Positions 1 to 8,164 of a stretch of 29,368 bases of DNA are shown here, one piece after another. The notes below the pieces were generated by a model. It had not been told where the DNA came from and made no database searches. It worked only from the letters and a program-made list of their open reading frames with translations. How positions within the stretch are numbered: position 1 is the first letter of the stretch; each line of letters begins with the position of its first letter. Location: contig JANNRR010000090.1 in the NCBI GenBank assembly GCA_031401675.1, positions 1 through 29,368 on the forward strand, given 5' to 3'. The translations under genes and the position numbers were made by a program. This DNA is from JANNRR01 sp031401675 (GTDB taxonomy: Bacteria; Pseudomonadota; Alphaproteobacteria; Rhodobacterales; Rhodobacteraceae).

Positions 1-1291
1 TCTGATTGCCGCGGATCACATCCATGATCAGCCGCTCGTAGGCATCCGGGATGTCGGCACCGTTCGGCCCGAGCGCGTCTGCAAACGACATGTCGAGCGG
101 CACCTGTGTCAGCCGCATGCCGCCGGGCCCAGGTTCCTTGATCATCACCGACAGCGTCATGCCTTCGTTCGGTTGCAGCCGGATCACCAGCACGTTTTCG
201 TGCCAGCCCTTGGCATCGTCAAAGATCGAATGCGGCGGCTCCTTGAAGGTGATCGCGATCTCGGACGCTCGCGCCCGCAGTTTCTTGCCGGTGCGCAGAT
301 AGAACGGCGTGCCTGTCCAGCGCCAGTTGGCGATCCGGACCTTCATGGCGATGTAGCTTTCGGTCAGGCTGTCGGGGTTCTCGCTGTCCTCGACATAGGA
401 CGCGACACCGGTGCCGTCGGACCGCCGATGGCCGCTGTACTGGCCTCGGACGATATCTTCGGCGCGCACCGGTTCCAGGGCCCGGATCACCTTCAGCTTT
501 TCATCGCGCACGGCGTTGGGGTCGAAGTGATAGGGCGGTTCCATCGCGATCAGGCACAACAGCTGCATCATGTGGTTCTGCACCATGTCCCGCATGGCGC
601 CCGATTTGTCGTAATAGCTGCCGCGCCCGCCGACGCCGACGGTCTCAGACACGGTGATCTGGACATGGTCGACGGACTGCGCCTTCCAGATCGGCTCGAA
701 CAGGATGTTGGCGAAGCGCACCGCCATCAGGTTCTGCACGGTCTCCTTGCCCAGATAGTGGTCGATCCGGTAGATCTGATCCTCACGGAAATGCGCGGCC
801 AGCACGGCGTTCAGGGCCCGGGCCGAGGCCAGATCGCGCCCGAACGGCTTTTCCACCACGATGCGGGATTGCGCGTCGGCAATGCCGTGGGCATGCAGTT
901 TCTCTGCCAGATCGCCGAACAGGTTGGGCGCGACCGAAAAATAGAAGGCGCGAATCATGCCCGGGCGGGCGGCCGCCGCCATCCGTTTCCAGCCGCCGTC
1001 GGTTGTGGCATTGATCGACACGTAACTCAGATGCGCCAGAAACGCCTCGATCCGCGCCGCGTCCTGCTTGTCTGCCGCCACAAACTCCTCGATCGAGGCG
1101 CGCGCGACGGCCCGGTAGCCCTCGTCGTCCATTTCGGCTCGGGCCGCGCCGATGATATGCACGCCTTCCGGCACTTGCCCCGCCAGATAGCGCCGGTAAA
1201 GACCGGGCAGGATCTTTCGCCGCGCCAGATCGCCGGTACCGCCAAAGATGACAAGGTCGAACGGTTCGACCGGTATGACACGCGAAACCAT
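1..1291 (-). CDS. zwf: Glucose-6-phosphate dehydrogenase (3' end outside window)
   Basis: Oxidises glucose 6-phosphate to 6-phosphogluconolactone with NAD(P)+, the cytosolic entry to the Entner-Doudoroff and pentose phosphate routes. The translated minus strand gives 430 residues and runs off the left edge; the family usually has about 480-490, so only the C-terminal end is missing. Visible motifs are the dinucleotide-binding GGTGDLARRK (residues 17-26), EKPFGRDL (147-154) and the substrate-binding signature RIDHYLGKE (175-183). The ATG at 1291 has GAGGGG just upstream. A perfect 12-bp palindrome lies in the leader (1320-1331), which suggests control by a LacI-type repressor. In this group zwf is often followed by pgl and pgi, but that lies outside the window. 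The family call is very secure. Confidence 0.97.
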   Translation of the reverse strand, partial: MVSRVIPVEPFDLVIFGGTGDLARRKILPGLYRRYLAGQVPEGVHIIGAARAEMDDEGYRAVARASIEEFVAADKQDAARIEAFLAHLSYVSINATTDGGWKRMAAAARPGMIRAFYFSVAPNLFGDLAEKLHAHGIADAQSRIVVEKPFGRDLASARALNAVLAAHFREDQIYRIDHYLGKETVQNLMAVRFANILFEPIWKAQSVDHVQITVSETVGVGGRGSYYDKSGAMRDMVQNHMMQLLCLIAMEPPYHFDPNAVRDEKLKVIRALEPVRAEDIVRGQYSGHRRSDGTGVASYVEDSENPDSLTESYIAMKVRIANWRWTGTPFYLRTGKKLRARASEIAITFKEPPHSIFDDAKGWHENVLVIRLQPNEGMTLSVMIKEPGPGGMRLTQVPLDMSFADALGPNGADIPDAYERLIMDVIRGNQ

Positions 1292-1319
1292 TCGCCCCTC
1301 GATTCTGACAACCGCCGCT

Positions 1320-1331
1320 GTTAGCGCTAAC
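1320..1331. promoter_or_regulatory. Perfect palindrome upstream of zwf, LacI-family-like operator
   Basis: GTTAGCGCTAAC is a perfect 12-bp palindrome with a central CG, the layout of many LacI/GalR-family operators. It lies 28 bases upstream of the zwf ATG. Control of zwf by a sugar-responsive repressor is inference; no regulator gene is in the window. Confidence 0.5.
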
Positions 1332-1470
1332 CCGTGCTTAGCCGCCAGCAGGCCCCTAGTCTAGCATCCTGCGGTCTGGTTGAGGAAGGGTGTCCCGGTT
1401 CCGGGCAGCGGCAGGACCATCCACATGAGAAATGATCCGCAACCCGTTCGTTCAGAACGGTTATCAAGGA

Positions 1471-2055
1471 TCACGCTTCCAGCTCAGTATCCCAGTACAG
1501 ATAGTCGAGCCAGCTGTCATGCAAATGACCCGGCGGAAACTTGCGCCCCATGTTCTGCATTTCCTCGGCACTTGGCTGACGCGGCGGCTTGCGCAGGTTG
1601 AATCCGGCTTGGCGCAGGGATTTCGAACCCTTGCGCAGGTTGCATGGCGAACAGGCCGCAACCACGTTTTCCCACGAGGTGAAACCGCCCCGGGCCCGCG
1701 GCACCACATGGTCAAAGGTCAGATCGCCCTTTGCGCCACAATACTGACAGCAGAACTCGTCGCGCAGGAACAGGTTGAACCGGGTAAAGGCCACCCGTTT
1801 CTGCGGCCTTACATATTCCTTGAGCACGACGACCGAGGGGATCCGAATCACAGTCGTCGGGCTGCGCACGACGGCGTCATATTCGGCAATGATGGTCACC
1901 CGGTCGAGGAACACCGCCTTGACCGATTCCTGCCAGGGCCAGAGCGACAGCGGATAGTACGACAGTGGCCGATAGTCAGCATTCAACACCAGCGCCGGGT
2001 AGTGGCGCAGTGCTGCGGGTTCCCGCACGAATGTTGTTCTGAAATCCCCGTCCAT
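1471..2055 (-). CDS. HNH endonuclease family protein
   Basis: A 194-residue protein with an intact HNH (beta-beta-alpha metal) nuclease fold. Cysteine pairs C103-x-x-C106 and C135-x-x-C138 form the zinc clasp, D115-H116 are the metal and catalytic residues, N130 is the middle asparagine, and K142 follows the second pair. The N-terminal 100 residues carry no motif I recognise. A GTG-started extension to 2118 exists, but a good promoter places its -10 box at 2124-2129, so transcription would begin about at that GTG; the ATG at 2055, giving MDGDFRTTF, is preferred. The gene stands alone with no methylase or restriction partner beside it. Such solitary HNH genes are common in alphaproteobacterial chromosomes and their cellular role is not established. 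The fold is sure, the biological role unknown. Confidence 0.9.
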   Translation of the reverse strand: MDGDFRTTFVREPAALRHYPALVLNADYRPLSYYPLSLWPWQESVKAVFLDRVTIIAEYDAVVRSPTTVIRIPSVVVLKEYVRPQKRVAFTRFNLFLRDEFCCQYCGAKGDLTFDHVVPRARGGFTSWENVVAACSPCNLRKGSKSLRQAGFNLRKPPRQPSAEEMQNMGRKFPPGHLHDSWLDYLYWDTELEA

Positions 2056-2123
2056 CCGCCGATCCGATTCCGTCCTGTCTGCCTGCCGATGCTGGGACAG
2101 GCCGCACCCGCTCTTCACCCTTG

Positions 2124-2151
2124 ACTATATATGGCGTTTCCGCCCTGACAA
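2124..2151 (-). promoter_or_regulatory. Sigma-70-like promoter of the HNH endonuclease gene
   Basis: Read on the minus strand, TTGTCA (2151-2146) and TATAGT (2129-2124) are separated by 16 bases. Each hexamer differs from consensus by one base. The predicted transcript would start near 2118 and leave a leader of about 60 bases before the ATG at 2055. Confidence 0.6.
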
Positions 2152-2288
2152 GCCCCGCAACATGCGGTGGTGTCGGCCTTGGGATAGCCTTGAGCGGTGA
2201 CAGGGTGATGACAACGCCCGTGCGGTTGACCACAAGTTCTCCACAGGACGGCGCAGCGGTTCATCGTCTGCTGCAGCGCGCCCGCCGG

Positions 2289-2945
2289 TCACAAAAGCTG
2301 CGACTGCAGGAACCGCAGCGCCGCCTGCAATCCATCCGGTGCGATGCCGTGCCCTGTCTGCCGGCTGACGTGGGTCTGCACCGCGACACCGGCATCCTGC
2401 AGGGCCGATGCCGCCTTGGCCATATCGGAAAACGGCACCATCGGGTCCTCGTCGCCATGCGCCAGAAGCACCGGCGGCCTGCTGCGCAGTTCCGCACTCA
2501 GGCGATCAGGGTACAAGAGCCGGCCGGAAAACCCGACGATGCCGGCCAACGGTTCGGCGCGACGCAGCGCAACATGCAGCGCCATCATGGTGCCCTGGGA
2601 AAAGCCGATCAGCGCAGTTTGCGCGGCTTCAAGCTTTTCCTGAACCAGCAGCCCATCCAGAAACCCGTTCAGGTCAGCGGCAGATTGCGCCAGCCCGTCT
2701 GCGGCTGCCGCTTCCGACGAGCCGTCCAGCCACGGAATCGGGAACCACTGAAAGCCGAACGGGTTGCCGCTGCACGGGTCCGGGGCATCCGGTGCCACAA
2801 AGACCGCGTCGGGCAGATGCGGAGCCAGCGGGTCGGCCAGACCCAGCAGGTCCTGCCCATCCGCGCCGTAGCCGTGCAGAAACACCACGAGGTGCCGTGG
2901 TTTGCCCGAGCGTGCCGGCCGCCGTCCGAACTGCAGTGTGCGCAT
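2289..2945 (-). CDS. Alpha/beta-hydrolase, phospholipase/carboxylesterase family
   Basis: A 218-residue serine hydrolase of the carboxylesterase/acyl-protein-thioesterase-like family (Abhydrolase_2), probably cytosolic as no signal peptide is present. The oxyanion region LHGYGADG spans 23-30. The nucleophile is S116 in GFSQG, with D167 in GDEDPMV and H199 in TGHGIAP completing the triad; all three are in the usual places. The natural substrate cannot be read from the sequence. The ATG at 2945 overlaps the stop of the upstream glycosylase gene by one base (TGATG), so the two are probably translated together. A longer reading frame to 3017 lies wholly inside the glycosylase gene and was not used. 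Confidence 0.9.
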   Translation of the reverse strand: MRTLQFGRRPARSGKPRHLVVFLHGYGADGQDLLGLADPLAPHLPDAVFVAPDAPDPCSGNPFGFQWFPIPWLDGSSEAAAADGLAQSAADLNGFLDGLLVQEKLEAAQTALIGFSQGTMMALHVALRRAEPLAGIVGFSGRLLYPDRLSAELRSRPPVLLAHGDEDPMVPFSDMAKAASALQDAGVAVQTHVSRQTGHGIAPDGLQAALRFLQSQLL

Positions 2946-3574
2946 CAGCTGATCCCTTCGCGGGCTTTCGCGACGCGGTAATAGGCCCAGAGCAGCCGCG
3001 CCGCAACGCCGCGCCACGGCGTCCAGGCCTCGGCCATCGCGCGCAGCGCCCGGTCGCCGGGCCGTGCCTCCAGTCCGAACAGGACCCGCGCCGATTCCTG
3101 CAATGCCAGATCACCGGGCGCGAAAACATCGGCACGGCCAAGCGCGAACATGGCGTAGATTTCGGCCGTCCAGCGTCCGATGCCCTTGACCTCTACCAGA
3201 CGGGCGATCACCTCTTCGTCGCGGGCTGCCCGTAACGACGCATAGTCGAGCCGGGCCGCGGCCAGACCCCGGGCATACGAGATTTTCTGCCGCGACAGGC
3301 CGCAGGCCCGCAGATCATCGTCCGACGCGACCAGAATCGCCTCTGCCCCGGTCAGGCCGGCCTGATCCAGCCGCGACCAGATCGCGCGGGCCGAGGCCAC
3401 CGAAACCTGCTGGCCGGTGATCGCATCCAAGAGCGTGGTGAAGCCGTCGGCATTGCGGCGTAAGGGCAGCGGGCCGGTTTCGCGCAAGGCCATGGCAAAA
3501 CGGGGCTCGCGCCCGGCCAGCCAGGCAGCCCCTTCTGCAACACAGTCATCGGTTTCGATGATGCGACCGACCAT
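2945..3574 (-). CDS. alkA: DNA-3-methyladenine glycosylase II (HhH-GPD)
   Basis: Removes alkylated bases from DNA as the first step of base excision repair. The 209-residue protein has the helix-hairpin-helix stretch VEVKGIGRWTAEIYA (128-142) followed by the catalytic aspartate D155 in APGDLAL, the signature of the HhH-GPD superfamily. It lacks the iron-sulfur cysteine cluster of Nth/MutY, and its size fits the compact AlkA-type enzymes without the N-terminal domain of E. coli AlkA. The ATG at 3574 follows GGAGGG at good spacing; a start 33 codons earlier has no family support. The stop overlaps the start of the esterase gene. The symbol reflects the family rather than proven orthology to E. 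coli alkA. Confidence 0.9.
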   Translation of the reverse strand: MVGRIIETDDCVAEGAAWLAGREPRFAMALRETGPLPLRRNADGFTTLLDAITGQQVSVASARAIWSRLDQAGLTGAEAILVASDDDLRACGLSRQKISYARGLAAARLDYASLRAARDEEVIARLVEVKGIGRWTAEIYAMFALGRADVFAPGDLALQESARVLFGLEARPGDRALRAMAEAWTPWRGVAARLLWAYYRVAKAREGIS

Positions 3575-3598
3575 ATGCCCTCCGCTCGACCGCCGCAC

Positions 3599-3626
3599 CC
3601 TATCGCCGGGTGATCGGGGATGCCAA
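3599..3626 (-). promoter_or_regulatory. Possible promoter for the alkA-esterase pair
   Basis: On the minus strand TTGGCA (3626-3621) is followed after 16 bases by GATAGG (3604-3599), about 25 bases before the alkA ATG. The -35 box is good but the -10 box is weak. Confidence 0.3.
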
Positions 3627-3678
3627 GCTCGATGTATTTGGCCTTTCCCCGGACGGGCCCGGAAGCTAGGCATGGGCC

Positions 3679-4944
3679 ATGACCGACCTGCCGCTTCCCC
3701 CCGCTGCCGCTTCCGACGCCCCCGCTTCTGATGCCCTGACCTCCGACGCCCGCGCCAAACGCAATGTCACTGTGCTGGTCGCGGCTCAGGCCGTGCTTGG
3801 GGCGCAGTTGCCGATGCTTTTCATCATCGGCGGTCTGGCCGGGCAATCGCTGTCACCAAACCCATGCTTTGCAACGCTCCCGATCACCCTGCTGGTGGTC
3901 GGATCGATGCTGGCGGCCACGCCGCTGTCCGCACTGATGCAACGCCACGGCCGCCGTGCCGGTTTTTTCGTCGGAGCCCTCGGGGGCGGCCTTGGCGCGG
4001 TGTTTGCCGCCTGGGGAGTGCTGACGTCGTCGTTTGCCCTGTTGCTGTTCGGCTCGTTGCTGTCGGGCATCTACATGTCGGCGCAAGGCTTCTTCCGGTT
4101 CGCCGCCACTGATTCGGCGTCTGACAGCTACCGGCCCAAGGCGATTTCCCTGGTGATGGCGGGCGGGTTGCTTTCGGCGATCATCGGGCCGCAGGTGGTG
4201 AAACTGACAACGGTAGAGCCGCATTTTCCGATCCTGTTCCTCGACACCTATCTGGCAGTGATTGCCCTGAATGCCGTCGGCGTGTTCCTGTTCCTGCTGC
4301 TGGATACGCCGAAGCCGGAACCGCTGGCCGTCGGCGCGCCACAGGGCCGGTCGCACCGGCAATTGCTGGCCGATCCCCGGATCGCGGTGGCGGTGATCTG
4401 TGCCACGGTCAGTTATGCCCTGATGAACCTGGTGATGACCTCGTCGCCGCTGGCGGTGGTCGGCTGCGGGTTTCAGACATCAGACGCCGCCAACGTCGTC
4501 ACGGCGCACGTGCTGGCGATGTACGTCCCCAGCTTTTTCACCGGCCACCTGATCGCGCGCTTCGGCGTCGAGCGCATCCTCGGGACGGGTCTGGCCATTC
4601 TGGCCGCTGCCGGGGCCGTGGCGATGCTGGGGGTCGAGTTGGAGCACTTCTTCGTGGCGTTGATCCTGCTGGGCGTGGGCTGGAACTTCGGGTTCATCGG
4701 GGCCACGACGCTCTTGACCGGTGCCTACACGCCGGCGGAACGCGGCCGGATGCAGGGGATGAACGATCTGATCGTGTTCGGCGGGGTGACGCTGGCCTCG
4801 CTGAGTTCGGGGGGGCTGATGAACTGTTCCGGCTCGTCAGTTCAAGCCGGCTGGATCGCGGTCAACGTTGCGATGCTGCCGTTTCTGGTGCTGGCCGGGG
4901 GCGCGCTGATCTGGCTGGTGATGCGACCGAGGGCGGCGGCGTGA
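3679..4944 (+). CDS. Major facilitator superfamily transporter
   Basis: A 421-residue integral membrane protein with roughly twelve hydrophobic segments and a cytoplasmic N-terminus of about 30 residues rich in Ser, Asp and Ala (SDAPASDALTSDA). The loop LMQRHGRRAGFFVG at about residues 88-101 matches the MFS motif between segments 2 and 3. A charged central loop (about 212-235) separates the halves, and ERGRMQGMND near 354-363 fits a conserved MFS loop. Substrate is unknown; drug or metabolite efflux is likely. It is transcribed divergently from alkA with about 105 bases between, stands alone, and is convergent with the next operon. The ATG at 3679 has only a modest upstream AGG. Confidence 0.88.
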   Translation: MTDLPLPPAAASDAPASDALTSDARAKRNVTVLVAAQAVLGAQLPMLFIIGGLAGQSLSPNPCFATLPITLLVVGSMLAATPLSALMQRHGRRAGFFVGALGGGLGAVFAAWGVLTSSFALLLFGSLLSGIYMSAQGFFRFAATDSASDSYRPKAISLVMAGGLLSAIIGPQVVKLTTVEPHFPILFLDTYLAVIALNAVGVFLFLLLDTPKPEPLAVGAPQGRSHRQLLADPRIAVAVICATVSYALMNLVMTSSPLAVVGCGFQTSDAANVVTAHVLAMYVPSFFTGHLIARFGVERILGTGLAILAAAGAVAMLGVELEHFFVALILLGVGWNFGFIGATTLLTGAYTPAERGRMQGMNDLIVFGGVTLASLSSGGLMNCSGSSVQAGWIAVNVAMLPFLVLAGGALIWLVMRPRAAA

Positions 4945-5025
4945 CCCGCGTGTGACTGTCGGCAATAGATTGATATGGATCGGTAATGCAGAAGGGCCCG
5001 TCCCCGGGTACTTTCGCAGCCGTCC

Positions 5026-5826
5026 CTACCAGCGACCGGTCAGGCCCCGCCACATCAGACCGCCGCGCCGCGCAATCTCCGGCAGGCCCAGCGTGCCGTT
5101 GGCCACCCGCGCCGGTTCGGCTGCCGCCTGACGCAAGATGCCGGTCGCCTGCCAGCCCGTCAGCAACGCTGGCGCCGCACTGGCAGCCACCCTGCCCCGC
5201 AACGCGCGGGCGCGGGCGATGCGCTCAAGGCCCAGCCCCGCCAGCGCCGCGACGGCCACCGGGCGACCATCGGGCAGCGGCAGCCGCCCGCGCGCCTCCA
5301 GTTCCGGCACCGCACACAGCCAGGCGGCCACACCGGCCCCGAACGCGAAATCGCGCACCACGGGTTCGGCCTGGCGCCCGGCCCCGATGCAAAGCGCAGC
5401 CAGCCACATCAGATGCCCGGCGGTCGCGTCGATATGGGCGGCAAATGCCGCTGCGTCGGCAAACGGCGCGCGGGTGATATCCCACCGCCGGGCCAGGATC
5501 ATCGCATCGAACAGTGCCACCGGCAGACCCTGCCCGGCGATCACCCCGGCCAAGGGACCGGCAACCTCGTGCGCCCGGCTGGCCTGCCCCGCCGCACTGC
5601 CCGCCGCACTGCCCGCCGCACTGTCCGCCACCACGTCGCGCCACCATTGCAGCCGCATCTCGGCAATCATCGCCTCGGCGGTCACCCAGGGAGCGCGCGC
5701 CACCTCGAGGTTGAAGGCATAGAGCGGCCACAAAAGTGCCCGCGCCGCCGCTGGAGCTGCCATCGTGGCCAGGAACCGGTCAGGGTCCCGCCGCCTGACC
5801 AGTTCCGCACATTCGGCAACGCTCAT
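5026..5826 (-). CDS. Squalene/phytoene synthase family protein, NDUFAF6-like
   Basis: A 266-residue member of the trans-isoprenyl-diphosphate synthase (head-to-head) fold. The segment LLWPLYAFNLEVARAP (31-46) aligns with the place where true phytoene and squalene synthases carry the first aspartate-rich DxxxD motif, but has no aspartates; MRLQWWRDVV (57-66) resembles the NDUFAF6 (complex I assembly factor) branch. Prenyl synthase activity is therefore doubtful and an assembly or lipid-binding role is an inference. Residues 69-80 consist of a small AAGS-type repeat encoded by a 12-bp tandem repeat. The ATG at 5826 overlaps the methyltransferase stop by four bases (ATGA). It is last in the cimA operon. 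The family is sure, the function open. Confidence 0.8.
   Translation of the reverse strand: MSVAECAELVRRRDPDRFLATMAAPAAARALLWPLYAFNLEVARAPWVTAEAMIAEMRLQWWRDVVADSAAGSAAGSAAGQASRAHEVAGPLAGVIAGQGLPVALFDAMILARRWDITRAPFADAAAFAAHIDATAGHLMWLAALCIGAGRQAEPVVRDFAFGAGVAAWLCAVPELEARGRLPLPDGRPVAVAALAGLGLERIARARALRGRVAASAAPALLTGWQATGILRQAAAEPARVANGTLGLPEIARRGGLMWRGLTGRW
5590..5625. repeat. 12-bp tandem repeat, three copies
   Basis: The unit CGCCGCACTGCC occurs three times in a row, the last copy with one change (GTC for GCC). It is in frame and adds Ala-Ala-Gly-Ser units to the synthase-like protein on the minus strand. Slippage could change its length without breaking the frame. Confidence 0.85.
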
Positions 5827-6527
5827 TCCGGAGCCACCAGCGACAAAAGATAGGCGATCTGTTCCGGCACCTGCCGCCACAGCGCGATCTCATGCTCGGC
5901 CTCGTCGAGCGCCCCGGCCAACCCGGCATCGCCAAGCCGCCGCAGGTGAGCGATCCGCTGTACCATCGGGGCGTAACATTCTGCCCAGCCCGCACCGATG
6001 ACCAGCCGCGTCGACAGGGTGCGGAAACCGGCCGCCCTGACCCGCTGCCCGATCCCGGCCGCATCGGTGATCTGCGGAGTGTCCTGCCAGAACTCCCGCA
6101 CCTGTGGCGACGGCGGGTCCGTCAGCAGGACAGGTTCGGAAAAGGCGACATGACCGCCGGGTGCCAGCGCAGGTCGCCATAGCGGCAACGCCCGCCCGAT
6201 CCCGATGAAATACACCGCCCCGGCACACCAGATCAGGTCATAGGCCCCGCTGATCCCGGCATAGTCACCGACCGTCAGGCCTATCCTGTGGCCATGGGGC
6301 AAAAGCCGCGCCCGTGCCGCCGCGATGAAATGCGCCTGTTTGTCGATGCCGTCCAGCGCCGCACCCGGCAGGGCTTCAGCAAACGTCGCCAGATCGGCCC
6401 CCGGTCCGCAGGCCGCATCGCAGATCCGGGACGGCGCACTGATCTGCGCCAGCAGCCAATGCACGTCGGCTGCCGTCCCCGGCCCTTCACGCGGCAAATC
6501 GCGGTGCAGCGTGAAAAACCCGTTCAC
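5823..6527 (-). CDS. SAM-dependent methyltransferase, class I
   Basis: A 234-residue cytosolic methyltransferase. The SAM-binding motif I is ICDAACGPGAD (35-45), followed by LDGIDKQ (58-64, acidic residue contacting the ribose) and YDLIWCAGAVYFIG (about 95-108), a typical class I Rossmann order. Substrate cannot be read; the C-terminal half contains tryptophan-rich helices similar to small-molecule methyltransferases. The GTG at 6527 overlaps the cimA stop by four bases (GTGA), and its own stop overlaps the next start by four bases, so it is expressed with cimA and the synthase-like gene. A metabolic link between the three is not evident from sequence. Confidence 0.85.
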   Translation of the reverse strand: MNGFFTLHRDLPREGPGTAADVHWLLAQISAPSRICDAACGPGADLATFAEALPGAALDGIDKQAHFIAAARARLLPHGHRIGLTVGDYAGISGAYDLIWCAGAVYFIGIGRALPLWRPALAPGGHVAFSEPVLLTDPPSPQVREFWQDTPQITDAAGIGQRVRAAGFRTLSTRLVIGAGWAECYAPMVQRIAHLRRLGDAGLAGALDEAEHEIALWRQVPEQIAYLLSLVAPE

Positions 6528-8146
6528 ACCGGCCTGACCCGGTCACGCACCAGCTTCCACAGGATCGCGTCCAGAAGCGCCTCGAACGAGGCATCGACGA
6601 TGTTCGGTGACACGCCCACCGTCGACCAGCGATGCCCGTCGCGGTCTTCGCTGTCGATGATCACCCGGGTCATGGCTTCGGTGCCGCCCTGGGTGATCCG
6701 CACCTTGAAATCCACCAGATGCATGTCGCGGATACAGTCCTGATAGGGGCCAAGGTCCTTGACCAGCGCCTTGGCCAGCGCGTTTACCGGCCCGCGGTCG
6801 CTGCCATCCTCGTCCATCGACTCCGATACCGACAACATCGTCTGATCGCCGATCTGCACCACGACCACGGCCTCGGACAGGCTGATCATCCGGTCATGCC
6901 GGTCCTTGCGCCGCTCGACCGTCACCCGGTAGCGCTGTACCGCGAAATAATCGGGCATCAGACCCAGTTCGGCGCGCGCCACCAGCTCGAAACTGGCCTG
7001 CGCCGAATCGTAGGCATAGCCCTGATCCTCGCGCGCCTTCACCACGTCAAGAATCCGCGCCAGCCGCCCGTCACCCGGTGCCACCGCGATGCCGGCCGCC
7101 GCCAATCGGGCCCGCAGGTTCGACTGCCCGGCCTGATTGCTCATCGGGATCACCCGTTCATTGCCCACCAGCCCCGGGTCGACATGTTCATATGTCGAGG
7201 GGTCCTTCAGGATCGCAGAAGCATGCAGCCCGGCCTTGTGGGCAAAGGCCGAGGCCCCGACATAGGGGGCAGCCCGCAGCGGTACCCGGTTCAGGATATC
7301 GTCCAGCAGCCGCGATGCCCGCAGCAATCCCGCCAGCGCCTGCGGCGGCACGCCAGTCTGATAGCGGCTGGCAAAGGGTTCCTTCAACAGCAGCGTCGGG
7401 ATCAGCGAGGTCAGATTGGCATTGCCGCAGCGCTCGCCCAGCCCGTTCAGGGTGCCCTGCACTTGCCGCGCCCCGGCATCGATTGCCGCCAGCGCCCCCG
7501 CAACGGCGGTTCCGGTATCGTCGTGGGTGTGAATGCCAAGGCGCGCACCCGGAATGCCGGCCTCAATCACCGCTCGGGTGATCGCCCCGATATCCTCTGG
7601 CAGGGTTCCGCCGTTGGTGTCGCACAGCACCACCCACCGCGCCCCGGCATCAAAGGCAGTCCGCGCGGCCGCCAGAGCATAGCCGGGGTTGGCCTTATAG
7701 CCGTCGAAGAAATGCTCGGCATCAAACAGCGCCTCGCGCCCCGCCGCCACCAGATGCGCGACCGAGGCGGCGATGTTGGCCAGATTCTCGTCGAGCGACA
7801 CATTCAGGGCGGTTGTCACATGGAAATCGTGGGTCTTGCCGACCAAACAGACCGCCGGTGTGGCGGCATTCAGTACTGCCGCCAGCACCTCGTCGTTGGC
7901 CGCCGAGCGCCCAGAGCGCTTGGTCATGCCAAAGGCGGTAAAGGTGGCGCGCAGCTGCGGTCTGGTGTCGAAGAACTCGGAGTCGGTCGGGTTGGCACCG
8001 GGCCAGCCGCCCTCGATGTAGTCCACCCCGAGGTCGTCCAGGAGCGCCGCGATCTGATGCTTTTCGGCGGTGGAGAACTGCACCCCCTGGGTCTGCTGGC
8101 CGTCGCGCAGCGTGGTGTCGTAGAGATACAGGCGTTCGCGGGTCAT
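6524..8146 (-). CDS. cimA: Citramalate synthase
   Basis: Condenses pyruvate with acetyl-CoA to (R)-citramalate, giving a threonine-independent route to 2-ketobutyrate and isoleucine. The 540-residue protein has the HMGL-like barrel with YDTTLRDGQQTQG (9-21), metal-ligand histidines 206 and 208 in IHTHDDTG, and the GLGERCGNANL loop (235-245). The C-terminal part from about residue 400 matches the LeuA-type allosteric dimer domain. The length and the QQTQGV sequence fit the citramalate/homocitrate-like subfamily (TIGR00977) better than LeuA. The ATG at 8146 has GAGG seven bases upstream. A perfect 19-bp palindrome lies 19-37 bases upstream of the start and may be an operator. It heads an overlapping three-gene operon. 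Confidence 0.92.
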   Translation of the reverse strand: MTRERLYLYDTTLRDGQQTQGVQFSTAEKHQIAALLDDLGVDYIEGGWPGANPTDSEFFDTRPQLRATFTAFGMTKRSGRSAANDEVLAAVLNAATPAVCLVGKTHDFHVTTALNVSLDENLANIAASVAHLVAAGREALFDAEHFFDGYKANPGYALAAARTAFDAGARWVVLCDTNGGTLPEDIGAITRAVIEAGIPGARLGIHTHDDTGTAVAGALAAIDAGARQVQGTLNGLGERCGNANLTSLIPTLLLKEPFASRYQTGVPPQALAGLLRASRLLDDILNRVPLRAAPYVGASAFAHKAGLHASAILKDPSTYEHVDPGLVGNERVIPMSNQAGQSNLRARLAAAGIAVAPGDGRLARILDVVKAREDQGYAYDSAQASFELVARAELGLMPDYFAVQRYRVTVERRKDRHDRMISLSEAVVVVQIGDQTMLSVSESMDEDGSDRGPVNALAKALVKDLGPYQDCIRDMHLVDFKVRITQGGTEAMTRVIIDSEDRDGHRWSTVGVSPNIVDASFEALLDAILWKLVRDRVRPV

Positions 8147-8164
8147 GGGCAGGCCTCTGGAGGG

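Noticed and set aside
173..1324. Long open frame on the plus strand across zwf
   Set aside because: It lies antisense to a clear zwf and has no recognisable domain; long antisense frames are expected at this GC content.
2056..2118. GTG-started N-terminal extension of the HNH protein
   Set aside because: The promoter -10 box lies directly before it, so the message would start at the GTG; the ATG at 2055 fits better.
5026..5826. Carotenoid or hopanoid biosynthesis gene
   Set aside because: The family resemblance is real but the aspartate motif is missing and no other carotenoid or hopanoid gene is near.
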